Part shown: positions 22,250 through 34,970 of the stretch, in pieces
Layout of the letters: every line of letters begins with the position of its first letter
Numbering within the stretch: position 1 is the stretch's first letter
Origin: Cryptomeria japonica
Lineage: Eukaryota > Streptophyta > Pinopsida > Cupressales > Cupressaceae
Assembly: GCF_030272615.1 (NCBI RefSeq)
Contig: NC_081415.1
Coordinates: 366,117,667 to 366,181,666, forward strand
DNA: 64,000 nucleotides
Reading direction: 5' to 3'
Translations under genes and position numbers: made by a program
Notes under the pieces: model-generated
The model's database searches: none
What the model saw: only the letters and a program-made list of their open reading frames with translations
Told to the model about the DNA's origin: nothing

Positions 22250-22890
22250 TTATAGTACCCATGGTTGTGTTGTAACTGCTAGGACATCTGTATTTGAGAA
22301 TTCAATATGCATTGGATGATTATCCTGCAATAGTGTTTCTTTTAACTTATCTGCTATTGATTGGCCCTTGATGGCTCTTCTCTCCATATATTGAATGTCA
22401 AACTCACTCAATATCGTTACCCACTTTGCTAGTCTACTTGCTAGAGAAGCCTTGCTAAGTAGACATTTTAATGGATCTATCTTTTCTATAAGCTTGATTA
22501 TGTGGATTAACATATAGTGTCACAACTTTTGAGATACAAACACTACAACCAAACAAGCCTTTTCAATGAATGTGTAGTTAAGTTCATAACCACTCAATGT
22601 TTTGTTGATGTAGTAAATAACCCTTTCTTTTCCTGTTGAATCTTCATGTGCTAGCAAAGCTCCCAAGGATACCTCAGTTGCTAAGATTTATAAAAGAAGT
22701 GGGTTTTTTTGTTTTTGGTGGCACCAACATATTTGGATTCATCAGATATTATTTTAACTAATCAAAGGCTTCTTCACATTTAACCTCCCATATGAAAGGA
22801 ATATTCTTGTGTGGTAGATTAGTGAAAGCTAGACACTTATCAGCCAGTTGTGCGATGAATCTTCCGATGGATTGTTGCTAGTTTATAGAT
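22250..22890 (-). pseudogene. Gypsy RNase H and RT tether relic; RT core missing
   Basis: The minus-strand RNase H segment DPLKCLLSKASLASRLAKWV...FDIQYMERRAIKGQ lies at 22250-22513. Further upstream, QSIGRFIAQLADKC and WEVKCEEAFD (about 22770-22870) are the tether between RT fingers/palm and RNase H. No RT palm with YxDD is found before the gag-protease part begins near 22900, so RT was deleted. Confidence 0.75.
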
Positions 22891-23975
22891 TAAAACTTTG
22901 ATATAGAGGGGAGTGTTATGTAGATGACTCAAGGAGACATTATTGTTCTTAGAAAATGATCGATTATGAGGCACAATAAGATGCCCCACCATGTCTTGGA
23001 ATCGATTGATATCCAAATTATTTGGTACTGTGGTGTCTACTACAGCTCTTTCTAGAATATCCTTATGTGTAGGTGAGATTTTGAGAAGTTCTAGTATGGA
23101 TATTTGTGTTGGTGTCTTTTATAATTGATCTACTAGGTTGTATTGATTTGGAGGAATAGTAGATGATTTAGATGTGTTTCCTTTCAATACAAACTTAGAT
23201 TGCCCTCGTGTGGTTACATTTACCGGTCTATATTCTTGTTTGTCTTTGATTTTGATGACATTTACTTGGTTGTCAGAAGTGGAGATGTGATTGACAAAAT
23301 TATCATAAATGTAATTTACTTTGCTCCTTTTGTTGTTTGATGAAGATGGTTCTCCCTTTTCATAATTAGGAAGAGGATCTTTAAATGCTCCATGGTCATC
23401 ATTTGTTTTGTGTCCTACAGTTATGTCACCTCTATCTATCAAGTCTTGAACTAAATCTTTTAAACTTTAGCAATCATTAGTTCTATGACCTTTGCTTCTA
23501 TGAAACTCCCAATGATACGTGTCATTTCACCATGGTGGTTTGACGTTTGGTTCAAAATCGCATGTATCTAGAAACGTTATGAGTTTGTTTGCAAGAAGCT
23601 CTTTGAATGTCGATTTGAGTGACTACCCCAAAGGTGTAAATTTTCTTCGATATGGTGCAGGTGTTGGTTTAGATTTGGTGTTATTTGGATTGTTTAAGGT
23701 TGTAGCACCTAATAATTTTAAGATTGGTTGCTTTGGTTTTATGTTATATGCATCGACTACACCATCATTAATAATATTCTTGTTTCTCATCCAGAATTTG
23801 GATTTGTCGTTGTTATTGGTGTTGTTGTAATTATTGGAAAATTTTGTTCCATCTTTAGAGAATTTTCAATACTCCTCTTTCAACCAAAGCCTCCTCAATC
23901 TTGAGACCATTTTCGATTAGCTTTGAAAAACTTGGTGGACATTATAATTGGAGTCTATAACTCATTTCACTGTTC
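22891..23975 (-). pseudogene. Gypsy gag C-terminus and protease-leader relic (Tat type)
   Basis: Minus-strand blocks in order: LIENGLKIEEALVE (about 23900), YTPLG-like RRKFTPLG (about 23640), a HRSKGHRTNDC-like knuckle with SLKDLVQDLIDRG (23430-23500), then a spacer to NRFQDMVGHLIVPHN (about 22960). This order is typical of Tat/Ogre gag-protease. The 5' part is cut at about 23975, where a TGTAGACACC LTR-like sequence begins on the plus strand. Confidence 0.7.
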
Positions 23976-23979
23976 AAAG

Positions 23980-25275
23980 TGTAGACACCTAAAATTGTCC
24001 TGTCTGATTAAATAAATATTTATTTATTTAATTATTTTATCATGTCTTCTATTAATTAAATAAATTCTTATTTATTTAATTCATTCATTAATCCTCTTCT
24101 AAGACTTTCCTCATTTAAATAAATACTTATTTATTTAAATTGTCCTTTTTCATAAATTAAATAAATATTTTATTTATTTAATTGATTCCACTCCCTCTAT
24201 TAATTAAATAAATCTTTATTTGTTTAATTAATTCATTAGCCTTTTCTACCCATGACACATGTCATTCATCTCTTGGGCATGTGCAGGATCGTGGTGTGCC
24301 AAAACAGGCCCTTAAGTGGCAATGAAGTTTCAGAAAATCAAAGTTATGCAACTTGACATGAAAATTTGAATAAGTTATGAACATTATTTTTAAAATATGT
24401 AAGAAGAGAATTTACAGAAAATTGAATGTAGTTTCTAAGATACTAGTTGTTTTTTGGAGAAAAAAATTCTACTTGATGAAAATTTCAAATTTCAATGCAT
24501 TGGTACTAAAATTTCAGGAAAAAGATAAGAAGTAGGCATATGTTTGACCACCCTAATCACAATCAAATCAAAATATTTTTTTATAAGATTTATAATATAA
24601 GTATTAGACTCATTTCTGGATGTGACACATATTTTTTTATAAAGTAAATAATTATTTATGAATTTTTTACTACATCTTTTCAGAAATTCAGAAACTCCTA
24701 CGCCTGACCACCTTAAATTGTTCAAAACCTTATGAAATTCATTTTTTTTTTACTTTTTCCCTATAGTAGATGAAGCATAGGATGTGACGCATGTTTCAGA
24801 TTCAAAAAATGTTATACCGTTTGAAAGATATGAGTGTTTTTCAACTAGTCTATCAATTAGGACTTTTGTCAGAATTCAATTAGAAAATAAATAATAATTA
24901 TTTATTAAAGTCAAAATAAGACAAGCCTTGTATTGTTGGAAAGCTGAAAACGTCCTTAAAAAACCCTTTTAGTTTTATCAATTTTGACTATAAAAAAAGT
25001 CATCAACCACCAGTGTAAAGTCTGGAAAATAAAGGAATACTGAAAAACACATTTTTTCAGTTGTCTTTCTAGGCTTGTCACTTCCAAGCCAAATCCCAAA
25101 GCAAACCCGAGCCAAAATTTAAAATTTAAAATTTATACAACAGAAATCGGATATCTGATTATATCTGATTTTAATAAGTAAATTGAATAACTAAATTTGC
25201 ACATGATTAATGTATTGTTTATTAATATATTAATATACAATATATTAATTTATAAATATATTAGTATATGATATT

Positions 25276-25276
<1 letters not shown>
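23980..25276 (+). repeat. Gypsy-style LTR (solo or partial) with AT palindromes
   Basis: It starts TGTAGACACCTAAAATTG, a common plant Gypsy LTR start, resembling TGTAGACATC at 54358. Five AT palindromes built on TTAAATAAAT...ATTTATTTAA lie at 24007-24232, spaced about 45-60 bp. The rest is AT-rich with no coding signal. The right end and target duplication could not be fixed. Confidence 0.5.
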
Positions 25277-25315
<39 letters not shown>

Positions 25316-25326
25316 GGAGAGAGAGA
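25277..25326. repeat. GA microsatellite, left part
   Basis: A near-pure (GA)n run ending in GATTAGGAGAGAGAGA. It is continuous in type with 39443-39570 on the other side of element B. Confidence 0.9.
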
Positions 25327-26264
25327 TGTTGGCAATTGACACTCAATTGGTTGGTTTCACTATGTTGTTATTGATGGAAACATGCCAACTTATTCTGGCT
25401 TCATATTTTGGGTTAGTTGTGTACCAGAAGGCTCTTCATAGACACTACACCAGCACCGACACCGACAGGTTGGAAGGAATTATTTGGTTACCGACAATAA
25501 AGGCCGACATGATTTAGAATTAGGTTATCGGTATTGGAGGTCGACATCTTTTGGATCTGGCATCAGCAATTATTTTTGATATTCATGTATTTATGTTATC
25601 TAGTCGACATGTATATTCATATTGTAATTATCTTTGTAAGTTGACATAAGGCATGTTGAATTGTAAAGGGTATATAGGTCAGTTGGTTAGATCATTTTGA
25701 TAAAGGATGTGGATGCAAATATGGATGGATAGGAGATTATGATAATGCGAAATATATCAGAGAGATTATGCATGTGAGGATATTTTTGTAAAGGGTTATT
25801 CCAGTATAGGGTTAAGGGTTTCAAACCAGAACAAACAGAGCTTAACTAGAACTGCATTCAAGCATAAAAGATGTTATCTTTACAGTTTAATCATTATCCG
25901 GATTGTAGTCTGGATTTGTATGTAGTTAGTGAGGCTCCTTTTGTGATTGAGCAGTGTGCTCTAGGCTATAAGCCTTCCTGTAGGTGCAGGCCCCTATATT
26001 TTATAATATCTCTTCATATGGCCAGTGGATTGATATTGTGGGTTACAAATCCCATCGTGGTTTTTCCTCTTTGAGGTTTTCCACATATAATTTTGTGTGT
26101 TATGGTATTCATTTGTGTGTTTGGCTTATTGGTTGCTTTACTTCTTTCAATTCTATATGTACTGGTATACCGGTTGGTGTATGCATGTTCGAATAAGGTT
26201 AAAATTGATCATTTTGGTAGAACACTGATTCAGCCCCCCCTCTCAGTGTTCTTGGATTCCAACA
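25327..26264 (+). repeat. 5' LTR of element B
   Basis: 938 bp, matching 38505-39442 throughout. The motif GATTCAGCCCCCCCTC starts at 26227, 37 bases before the end. Confidence 0.92.
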
Positions 26265-26266
26265 AT

Positions 26267-26279
26267 TAGTATAAGAGCC
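26267..26279 (+). other. Degenerate primer binding site, element B
   Basis: TAGTATAAGAGCC aligns with TGGTATCAGAGCC with two changes, just after the LTR. Confidence 0.8.
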
Positions 26280-26332
26280 TTGTGCCTCGGAGGACGTTTA
26301 ATAGATTGAGGAAGATCCTGAATCTAGAATCC

Positions 26333-27454
26333 ATGGATATGAGTTTGGAGAAGCAACTTGAGGTGGCACTTCAAGATTATGATGTTGAAAGGATGAAGAA
26401 CTTGAAGCTACAAGATGAATTGAATTATGCTAAATATTTAATTTTTGTTCTACAGGAGAGGTTGTCATCTATTCAGGCTAGGAGGAAGGAACTCTTACAG
26501 AATAAGGATAATGATGAGAAAGATGCACTTAATGAGAGATGTCTAAAATTGATTCAGGGGAACATGCTTATGAGAAATGAAATGCAAGCTATAACTATGA
26601 GGATGTCTAAAGAGATTGAGGACCAGAAGAAAAAGGAAGAAAATATTGTTGTCTCTCTAAAGAAAAAATTTGAAGAATGTGGAAGGCTGGTTCATGAGAA
26701 TGATATGTTGAGAACTAATTTAGTACAATCCTAGAGTAATGAACAAGAGCTTGAGAGACAATTGATAATTCTGAGAGATGATCTGACTATTGCAAGTGAG
26801 TATAAATAAAAATTCAAGATTAGTTCAGTAAAACTAGATGAGTTTTTGAAGAGACAAAGGCAAAATGGAGATTCCAGTGGACTTGGATTTGAACAAGGAT
26901 AGAGTTCTGGTACTGCAAATGAAGATCAAAATCATAAGGCACTGGTAAGGAAGTTTAATGCTTATAAATTTAATGGTAGATGCTTTTTTTGTAATAAATT
27001 TGGTCACATGGCTAGGCAATGTAGAAATAGAGCAAATCAGAACCCTGATTCTGCTCACGATCAATGTTCTAAATGTAATAAGTATGGTCATAAGACAGAA
27101 GATTGTAGAATGCATGTTAAATGTTATGCATGTGAAAAATTTGGACATATGGCTAATTAGTGCAGGTCAAGAAATTACACTAGTTTTAGCAAAGCAATTC
27201 AAAAGAACAATGTTACATGTTATGCATGTAATAAGGTCAGACATATTGCTAAGTTCTTTAGAAGCATAAATCCACCGATTGGTAATGAAGGATCAAATGA
27301 GAAAGGAAAAGAGAAGGTTACTGAAATCTAGCAAGATCATACCCATAGATGGGTCAGGAAGTTAGAAGAACAATCAGCAGATGGAAATGCACCGATTACT
27401 CAACCGACAAAGGAGATTGCTCCTGCACCAGTAGGTAGTTCATCCGGTAACTAA
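26333..27454 (+). pseudogene. Element B gag-like ORF: coiled coil plus four CCHC knuckles
   Basis: ATG at 26333 (MDMSLEKQLEV) is the first good start after the PBS. One frame runs to TAA at 27452. It is broken by TAG at 26732, a TAA near 26807 and three more TAGs, but by no frameshift. The N-terminal 150 residues are a Glu/Lys-rich coiled coil. The linker KLDEFLKRQRQNGDSSGLGF matches MLDEQIQSQRMKGDASGLGY of element C. Four knuckles follow at 26980-27260: CFFCNKFGHMARQC, CSKCNKYGHKTEDC, CYACEKFGHMAN-stop-C and CYACNKVRHIAKFF. The last has lost its final Cys. Role inferred: RNA binding and particle assembly. Confidence 0.82.
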
Positions 27455-27770
27455 GGCAGATGCCTTAGGGGTAGGAAAAATTCATGAAGATGTTGCATAT
27501 GCCTTGAGAAGAGGTTCTGGAAGATGTTCCAGACATTAGAGATGCTTATCTAGCATGGACATGTTTGATTGAGATCTGGTACCTTCCACCAGAAGTCATT
27601 GATGTCAATTAAAGATTAGGGTTTCTTGGAGGATAAAAGGTCGAATTCATTTCATTCCTGATCACTTTGCATTTAGAGCGATTGATCATCTTCAGCGGTT
27701 TCACAAGTGATTCAAAGAGGTCTTTTAGGATTTTTCACTGGTAGTGATTCACAAGTATTTATCTTCAATC
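27455..27770 (+). other. Spacer between gag-like ORF and ORF2 of element B
   Basis: No coding signal is seen. It corresponds in place to 12019-12568 in A and 50578-51225 in C. Confidence 0.45.
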
Positions 27771-28022
27771 ATGGAAGTGGTATCATCATTTGTACCTATC
27801 TTTGTTGCAAATCTGTATGTAGTTGAGGTCAAGGATCGTCCCAAGATTATTTTCAAGCGATATCCACATGTTGCTACCCTGGATGATTTGGTTGGAGCTT
27901 TTTCGCGTGTCCCGAAAGGAGTCGTGTATCTCGAAGATGTAAGAGCTTACATTCACTATCATATTGAGGATTTGGGAATGGCTGATATTAAGAGCATGTA
28001 CATGAATGAGCTTATTGGTTAA
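27771..28022 (+). pseudogene. Element B ORF2, N-terminal part (block I)
   Basis: It starts MEVVSSFVPIF and contains AFSRVPKGVVYLEDVRAYIHYHIEDLG. This aligns without doubt with GALSGVPNGVLHVEDVRSFYHCKIEDLG of element C (about 51319-51402). The frame ends at TAA 28020, exactly where insert G begins. The protein resumes at about 33736. The function of this ORF is unknown. Confidence 0.8.
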
Positions 28023-28869
28023 CATATTTTCTTTTCTTTAATATTTGTAATGATTACTCATGCATACCCTTGATGAAAAGAAAAAGAAACCAATAGTTGG
28101 GTGAACCGAGTATCGGTTTACCCTCTACATAAGAGTACAATGTATGATATCCAATGAATATTTATGAAAATTAATTACAAAGAAACACACTTTTTACCAA
28201 AAGAGAGAAAGGCCTTCACATCCATTTGTTAGCACAATATGAATGCTACAAAATAATTATTCATAAATGTAAAGCTCACAGACTTAAACTTTGAACATTT
28301 CACTTCTATGTAAAACTTATTTCACCTGGTATACTCAATGTAGCATAAATGTTGATCGATACTCGCTCATGCCTCAAAGGACAAGGGGGGTCAAAATCAT
28401 TTAAACAACAAAAAATAGCTAATTTCCTTAATCAAATGAATTTACAAACTTTTGATAAGTGGATAATCAATGAAGTAAAATATTCTACACACAAACATAT
28501 ATCCCAACAGAGATATGCTCTATCATTCAAACACACGGATTTGAAGGCCATGCAAAATATATCATTTCATTCACATATAAAATGTCTTCATTGAAAATTT
28601 CAAAAGAAAACTAAGTCTGCCAATTCAAATCAAAGTTTTTCGGACCCTCAATAAAGCTTGCTTAATTAAATATATAGCCTCCAGGCTAATACTTTTTTGA
28701 AATAACCCAAGTTCTTAAACTCTATCCTAGAATTAAAAGAAATTGTTTTCTTAAAACTGGATAAAACTTAAATGACCAAGAGGCACGGACAAAATGATAG
28801 CTCATCCATAAACTGATCAAGACTCCAACATGGTAGAGGAAACTACTGATTTGTCATGCTTTGTCATAG

Positions 28870-31800
28870 TACCACATACATTCAACCACTCCAAGTGTGT
28901 CATTAAGAAATTAGTGCGGGAGTCCAATATACAGAATGCATTGTTTCCAGACTTCTTTATCCATGTTCACCTGTATGACTTGAATTTTATGCACTTCTAG
29001 ATGATCAAAGCAAACCATTAACATTGATTCTATCCTAGCCACCTTGGAGAAGTCATCCATAGTTAGAGACTTTGTTTCTTTAATGATTTGCACCCTCTCC
29101 TTAAAGGTTTTGACCATATCTACTACTAGTTTGATCATTTATCCATCATCCTTCAGGAGTTGTATATTGATGCATTTCAAATCTTTCTACATCATATCAA
29201 TGAGCTCTTTTAATCCTTTTAATAATTTGATGGATTCTTTGTGATCCTATTTTATGATTGAGTTTCTCCATTCAACATTTTTTTCTCGATACATACAGTC
29301 ATTGTCATCCAAGTTATCCACGGGCTTCTCGGCAAGAAATTTCATGACCCCAAATTTTTGTACATCATTCATCTGCGCTAAGACTGATACCCATTTATTT
29401 CTTTCTTTGTCTCATGTTGTAGCTTCCAACTCTAGCTCTTTACTCACAGGTATAGCATTATCATACACCTTGATTAGGATAGCAATTTAGTTTGTGCCTT
29501 GTTGTACTATGGAGTGAAGCCACTCATAAAAAATCTCAGCTATCATATGACTTCTTTAGACCTGATCCAATAGCTTCTTATTTACTGGTGATTTAGGGTC
29601 AAAAGACAATGTCATCTGTGTCAAAGGGTGAGGACTCGGGTGATGTATGGCATTGATATATTCTGCCATCTGTGTAACAACTCATTTCAATTCCCGTTTG
29701 TCCTTCTCATCTTTCTAGGTTCTGGATATCATTCTTTTAGTGGAGGATTCTAACTGTTTGGTATCCACAGCTCTTGAAGTAATTCCTAGGTCAATTTTCT
29801 CAACAATAAAATCCTTTTCACTGGCTTTTATTGGGTCTTTATCTGAGATAGGCTTAACTACTTCTGCTACCAAGTGCCCTATTTCGTCGTCAACCTCCAT
29901 CATAGCCTCTGTTTTAAGCTTTTTGGGTTTGGATATTTTCCCAAGGCACTTACTAGCCATATCCTCCATGGGAATGGTAATAGGAACTACACTATGTTTC
30001 TTTCCAATTGAAGCTCCAATCCATCAAGAAGTACTAGAAGTTTCTTTGGGCAGAGGTGTTTGATAATCGGGTGGATCGACAATAGTCATGGTGCTCATTG
30101 GATTTGGATTTTCTTCAGGTTCTTTCTCTGCATCCACATCCTGTATTGAAGGATTATTAACACTTGTTCACCCATGGTCACCTAGGTTTCTTCACTTGAA
30201 TCTAAGTCCACAACAATCTGGTCTGCCACTAGTTCCCTATTTTTCTTTATGCTCCTAGAACGGGTGACTCGAACCACTAAGGAACTCAATGGGGATTTCT
30301 TTGACCTCTTGGTTTGAACCTCTGCAATTTTTGTCCTTGTGGCACTTGCAACATCAATAATTACATTAGAGGATGAAGTAGGAATCTGTGTTGTAGCATG
30401 CAGTGGACCAACTGTTAATTCTTTAGGAGTAATAATATCTCCTTTCTAAATTTACACTCCCTTAACCACTTCTTTGTTCTCCTTATGACATTGAAGGACT
30501 TATTTTGGATACTTTCTTCTTCTCTCCTATCCCAGTCAATTTCATAGATGGGTTCCCTTGAACCCTTACATTGAATTCAAGATCCAATACATCTTCCCCC
30601 TCTTCTTGTATTACTGCCACATTAGTTGACAACCTCATTGTAACAATCTACTGCAGATTAAACCTTGACCACAATCTCCTTCTCACTTCAAATTCATCAC
30701 AACAATTTTCCCAATAGTCTTCTAATTAGGGTTCATGAAAGAAATTGACATCAACATTTATATGTTCTACAACATAGCCTCTGCTATCAAACTTACGTCA
30801 GACAATGTAGGGCTGTAAATTTAGTTTCTTGAACTCTAATTCTAGGTTCAAAGCATCAGAAATGGACTTACAACTATAATATGCAAGTTCAATTGGGAAG
30901 GCAACTCCAGATTTACTGTTCACCCTTAACAGTCAAAGGCACGTTGTCTGCAAACTTCAATAAGCACATAACTATCAAAGGCATACCTAGGCAATTTGAA
31001 TGGTTCACCTTCAAAACCCCCACTCTAATGTAAGTAAATCTGGGAAATTAGAATAAATAGATTCCATATATACTGACCAGCTCCATGGCCTCAGCTGACA
31101 TTCTTTTATTTGTGTCTCCTTGCAATTCAAAGACAAGTCTTCCTATAAAAACATCATTCCATCTTGTAACATTTTCTGCATATCTCTATTGTTGCAGGTG
31201 TAGATAATAATCATAAACCTTCATACCATCCACCCAAGGCTCGTGATGCAACCCTTCTCACTCTTTGGTACAAGTCAATATATAAAATAGATATGAGGAC
31301 ATATAAAAACTAGACAATCCAACAAAATTACTCAAACCCTCATGAAGCCTTTTAGCAATAACCTGCACCCACTCAAGATATTTCTCACCATCTAACAATA
31401 CCTATATGTAAAAATAGATCCATTCTTCCCAGTACAAAGTGTGTGAATTCCCTTTGAGTCTTTTTAACAATATCACAATATCCTGCATCTCTGTTATGAA
31501 ATGCTCTCTTGTAAGAGGTTTGGGTAACCGGGACCCCCCTTTCTAAACTTTTAGAAGCCAATTCCTTGCAATGATGCTTTTATAAGTGCTTTTCTTCTTA
31601 GAGAAAAATGTGTATGAGGTACCAATGGACCAATATTCATACGGCTCTTTATGAGGGATTCCAATTGCAGCAATCACCATTTCTCTGTTAATTTCTACTA
31701 ACAATTCACCACTGCTGGTCCTAATGCACCTGTTACTGGTATCATACCTATTCATACATGCTATCACCAATTCTGGACAAGGAGCGGTAGTTGGGAATGC

Positions 31801-32001
31801 AACAGCTTCAATCAAGCCACTTTTAACTATTCTTTCCATCATCGAGTTAGCCTCAGGGTTTCTAGCTCTTTCTAAAAAATCTCCTAAGTCAGCTTGGGCC
31901 AAAGAAGTGTCACCTAGTTCTGGAAGTGTACTGACTAAGCATGATGTTTGACCGAGTTTTGGAAGATTCATCCTCATAGTGGTTGCTTTTGCATTCATCA
32001 A
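28870..32001 (-). pseudogene. Insert G long ORF relic (retroelement-associated ORF)
   Basis: The open minus segment 31543-32001 has a globular N-terminal region including SSGELLVEINREMVIAAIGIPHKEPYEYW. The reading continues with stops through a Trp-rich part (about 30880-31540), a Lys/Ser-rich linker and a C-terminal coiled-coil region (29715-29969 and 28911-29138 are its clearest pieces). The plan, a globular domain with an initial SSGEL...I.IP motif then a charged linker then a coiled coil, is that of plant retroelement-associated ORFs (Pfam calls one such family putative plant transposon protein). That relation is inference. No catalytic motif is visible. Confidence 0.5.
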
Positions 32002-32277
32002 ATTGTTTCTAGAAAGAACATAATTCTATTCCAAAACAAAGAATTTTTCTATACTGACTTTTTGAGCTAGTAACTTAGTGGAGAAGAAAATATCAAAACT
32101 CACCAGTTACCACCATCAAATCTGTGAAATCTCTGGAAGTATGGAGTTAAAATTACCTTCAGCATCCTTCGCTTGAACAACAATAGCTACTATAGATGGA
32201 GGAAAATGTTTTGAATACGAGATTCAATCTTCCAACATCCAACAATGAAGTACCTGCAAAACAGACATATGCAAAGC

Positions 32278-32382
32278 CAAAATGAACAAAGAAACACACA
32301 TGCATTAACAACCAAAATAAACAAGAAACACACATGCATCAACAACCAAAATGAACAAAGAAACATACATGCATTAACAGGA
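32278..32382. repeat. Short tandem repeat, three copies of about 34 bp
   Basis: Units such as AAAATGAACAAAGAAACAC followed by ACATGCATTAACAACC repeat three times with few changes, between the G ORF and its LTR-like region. Confidence 0.8.
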
Positions 32383-32439
32383 ATTTTCCTCCATTGCTCT
32401 CCTATCAACTAAGGTCTTGTATTTTTAAGATTTCACTCT

Positions 32440-33053
32440 CAGAGCATTGTGCACAAGAGGCTATGGTGAATGGAGATAATTTTAAAATAAAGATGTGCGA
32501 TTTGATCAAGAAAACGAAATGCAAGAATGCATGAAAGATCTCAAAAGATGCAAGCAATGAATTTTGAATGCAAAAGTTGTGGATGAGTGCTCAAAATGCA
32601 AAGATGGTGAAGAATGCAAATTGACATAAGTTCGACGCATAAAGATAAGATGCTCAAATAAGAGGGGGGGGTGCTTGTTTAAATAGATTTTCTCCAGGCA
32701 AGTTCATGTTGTGGGATGAATGTGGGATAATGCAAGATGAGTGGTATAGGGAAGATGAGTAGTAAATGGGAAATGGTAAGTGGTAGGAGGAGATATTTAA
32801 AGGTTTTATTAAATAAATAGAGAAATGTGTATAACATGAATGCATGAATGTGTATGCATGAATATGATATAATTTTTTATTTAATAAATTTAATGGATAA
32901 ATGGTAAGACATTAATAATAATATAATAAAAGATGAGAATTATGAATAATGATTTATTGAGAAATAATAATGTAATAATAAGGACTCACCCGATGTTCGA
33001 AGAAATTTGAAATTAAATGAGGACAAATTAATGGAAAATTTTTTGTCTACATC
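32440..33053 (-). repeat. LTR-like sequence of insert G
   Basis: On the minus strand it starts TGTAGACAAAAAATTTTCC at 33053 and carries AT-rich ATTTATTTAATAAA words. A TATA-like CTATTTAAACAAG near 32676 comes next, then T/C-rich sequence. It resembles the style of the E LTR (54358). The downstream end is set only roughly, and no second copy is seen at the other side of the insert. Confidence 0.45.
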
Positions 33054-33735
33054 TACCACTTTCACAATTTGAGAATTCACATATTAAGAGGCGGAAAAAA
33101 TTGAGTAATACCTACGCACACCTCATGATAACTCATTTGAATGTGTGAGATAACCCATGAATTGATGGGATCCTGACAACTTTCTTTATTACATATCAAC
33201 TCCACACAAAAGGCTTGAGTTTTCATGATTTCTTTCCATAATTAGAATTTTAAAATATAATATTCCTAGAATATTCCTTTTGTCACACTACCTTTGCGTT
33301 ATTAATGTCCTTAGGGCCAACTTGAAATGAACTTTTGAACTTTGAACCATTTAACAAGAAGTTCAATGGTTCAAGTTCAATCCTGAGAAAACAAAAGAAC
33401 TTCCACCTTGCGGATCAACACAACACCGGGAACGAGCAAAGACTTTTAATAAACATAAAGGAGGACTTTGAACTTTGAACCTTGAACTGCTATAAGAATG
33501 GTTCAAAATTTCAAGTTCAAAAGTGACTTAACACATTCACACTCGCTCGCTTAACAACCAAACAAAGTTGTGACACACATGAAGGCACCAGTTGAACCTT
33601 GAACCAATACGCAGGTTCAACCTACGAGTTCATTGGGATAGAAAAAGTGAATTATAAAGAAAAAGGTGCATAGCCAAGGACAGATCAAACCGAATGAGGA
33701 AAGAAACATTAAATACGCATTGTTTTATTCAAGAC
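33054..33735. other. Unassigned flank of insert G with GAACTTTGAACC repeats
   Basis: No coding signal. Words such as GAACTTTGAACC recur between 33330 and 33630, and one pair forms an inverted repeat around 33331-33378. Confidence 0.4.
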
Positions 33736-34970
33736 AAATAATGGGGTAACGAAGCTAATGGGAGATTCTGGAAAGATGAACTCTGAATACTAGCATATTA
33801 TGGATTTAGGGTTTACCGACATTCTAGATATTCTAGAATTTGAAGATGAAATTGTTAGGTATGTTTTAAGAAAGGTGCATGGAGAGTTTATCTTGTTGGA
33901 TAAACTATATAAGATTATGAAGGAGGCCATCAGGGCAATCACTGGTTTACCATAGGTTGGACAACATCTGGAGAAGAAAGTTTCAAATGATCAGGTCAAC
34001 AAGATTACCAGTACAACATTAGAAAAGTGGTCAATGAAGATCAATACTATCACTAACACATATATCAGATTCAGAAGCATGGTCATCAGTTACAAGGCAA
34101 CACAATCAAACCAACTGAATTCTGTTTCTAGTTCCTGCATTTATGCAGCTCATAAAATGATGAGGGAGAATGAGAAGTTAGATCTATGTGGTTGGATGTT
34201 GGATGAATTATTGATTAACCTAGGAAATATTAAAGGAGGAAAGAAAGGAACATTTCGATATGGTAACTTAATTGTCTATTTAATGCTATTTTTCATCAAT
34301 GAGACTCTCAGTTTTGGGAAAAGAAAAATGTCATTCGATATCCCAGTAGGGAGGAAACTAAAATAGTCAATAGCTATATTGGGTAGTCAGAGAGATGACA
34401 AAGTGTGGGGTTATTTTAAAGCATTTAAAAAGGCTATGAATTCTAGGATGAGGGTTCCCCAGCACATTGTTGAGAAGTACTCAATTGACTAATGGTTCAT
34501 TGTCAAGAAAGATGAAACTTTGATGGAAGATGTAAGGCCTTGGAAGATTTGGATTGATAAAATGGGTTATGAAGTTGATGCACAAATTCTTGATGCTTAT
34601 GCACAAATGCTAATTGATGCATTGATATATGAAACTTTAAAAACCTTTGGCATTGTTAAGAAAAAGATGCAAGAGGTTGAAACTAAGTTCAACTAGAAGA
34701 AAAGAGAGAAGCAGGAAGGAGAGGCAAGTAAGTTTGTTGAAAAGGTTTCACATGACATCAAATAATCGATTGTTGTTGTTCCAAAGAAAGGCAAGAAGAG
34801 GAAAGAACTAGAAATATTCATTGAGCCTATTGCAGTAGAATCTGCATCTGAGGATGACACACCCCTGGCATTCAAAAGGGTATTGAAGAATAAAATTGAA
34901 GAGACCATGGTAAAGGCTAATAAGCAATAGGTTAGGAAATTTACTATCAAGGTACCATCACAGAGAAGAG
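33736..34970 (+). pseudogene. Element B ORF2, middle part (blocks II and III)
   Basis: Resuming near 33736, the frame shows EFEDEIVRYVLRKVHGEF, matching DFDDELVRFFLSHLHD of element C. The open stretch 34034-34366 has AAHKMMRENEKLDL...FRYGNLIVYLMLFF, then VWGYFKAFKK and IDKMGYEVDAQILDAY (block III, about 34555). Stops (mostly TAG) occur at 33952, 34364, 34490 and later, but the frame is kept up to the solo LTR at 34971. The middle part resembles the ~200-residue domain of putative plant transposon proteins in its closing pattern of an amphipathic helix then a YGNLI-like stretch (inference). Confidence 0.75.

Larger units (their letters stand above)
28023..33735 (-). mobile_element. Insert G: minus-strand retroelement remnant inside element B
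   Basis: It splits element B ORF2 between MNELIG (28020) and the resumed frame near 33736. Flanks GTTAAC (28018-28023) and GGTAAC (33731-33736 region) hint at a short target duplication but are not exact. It contains a minus-strand LTR-like sequence (about 32440-33053) and a long decayed minus-strand ORF (28870-32001). No RT or integrase is seen. Ends are uncertain. Confidence 0.6.
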
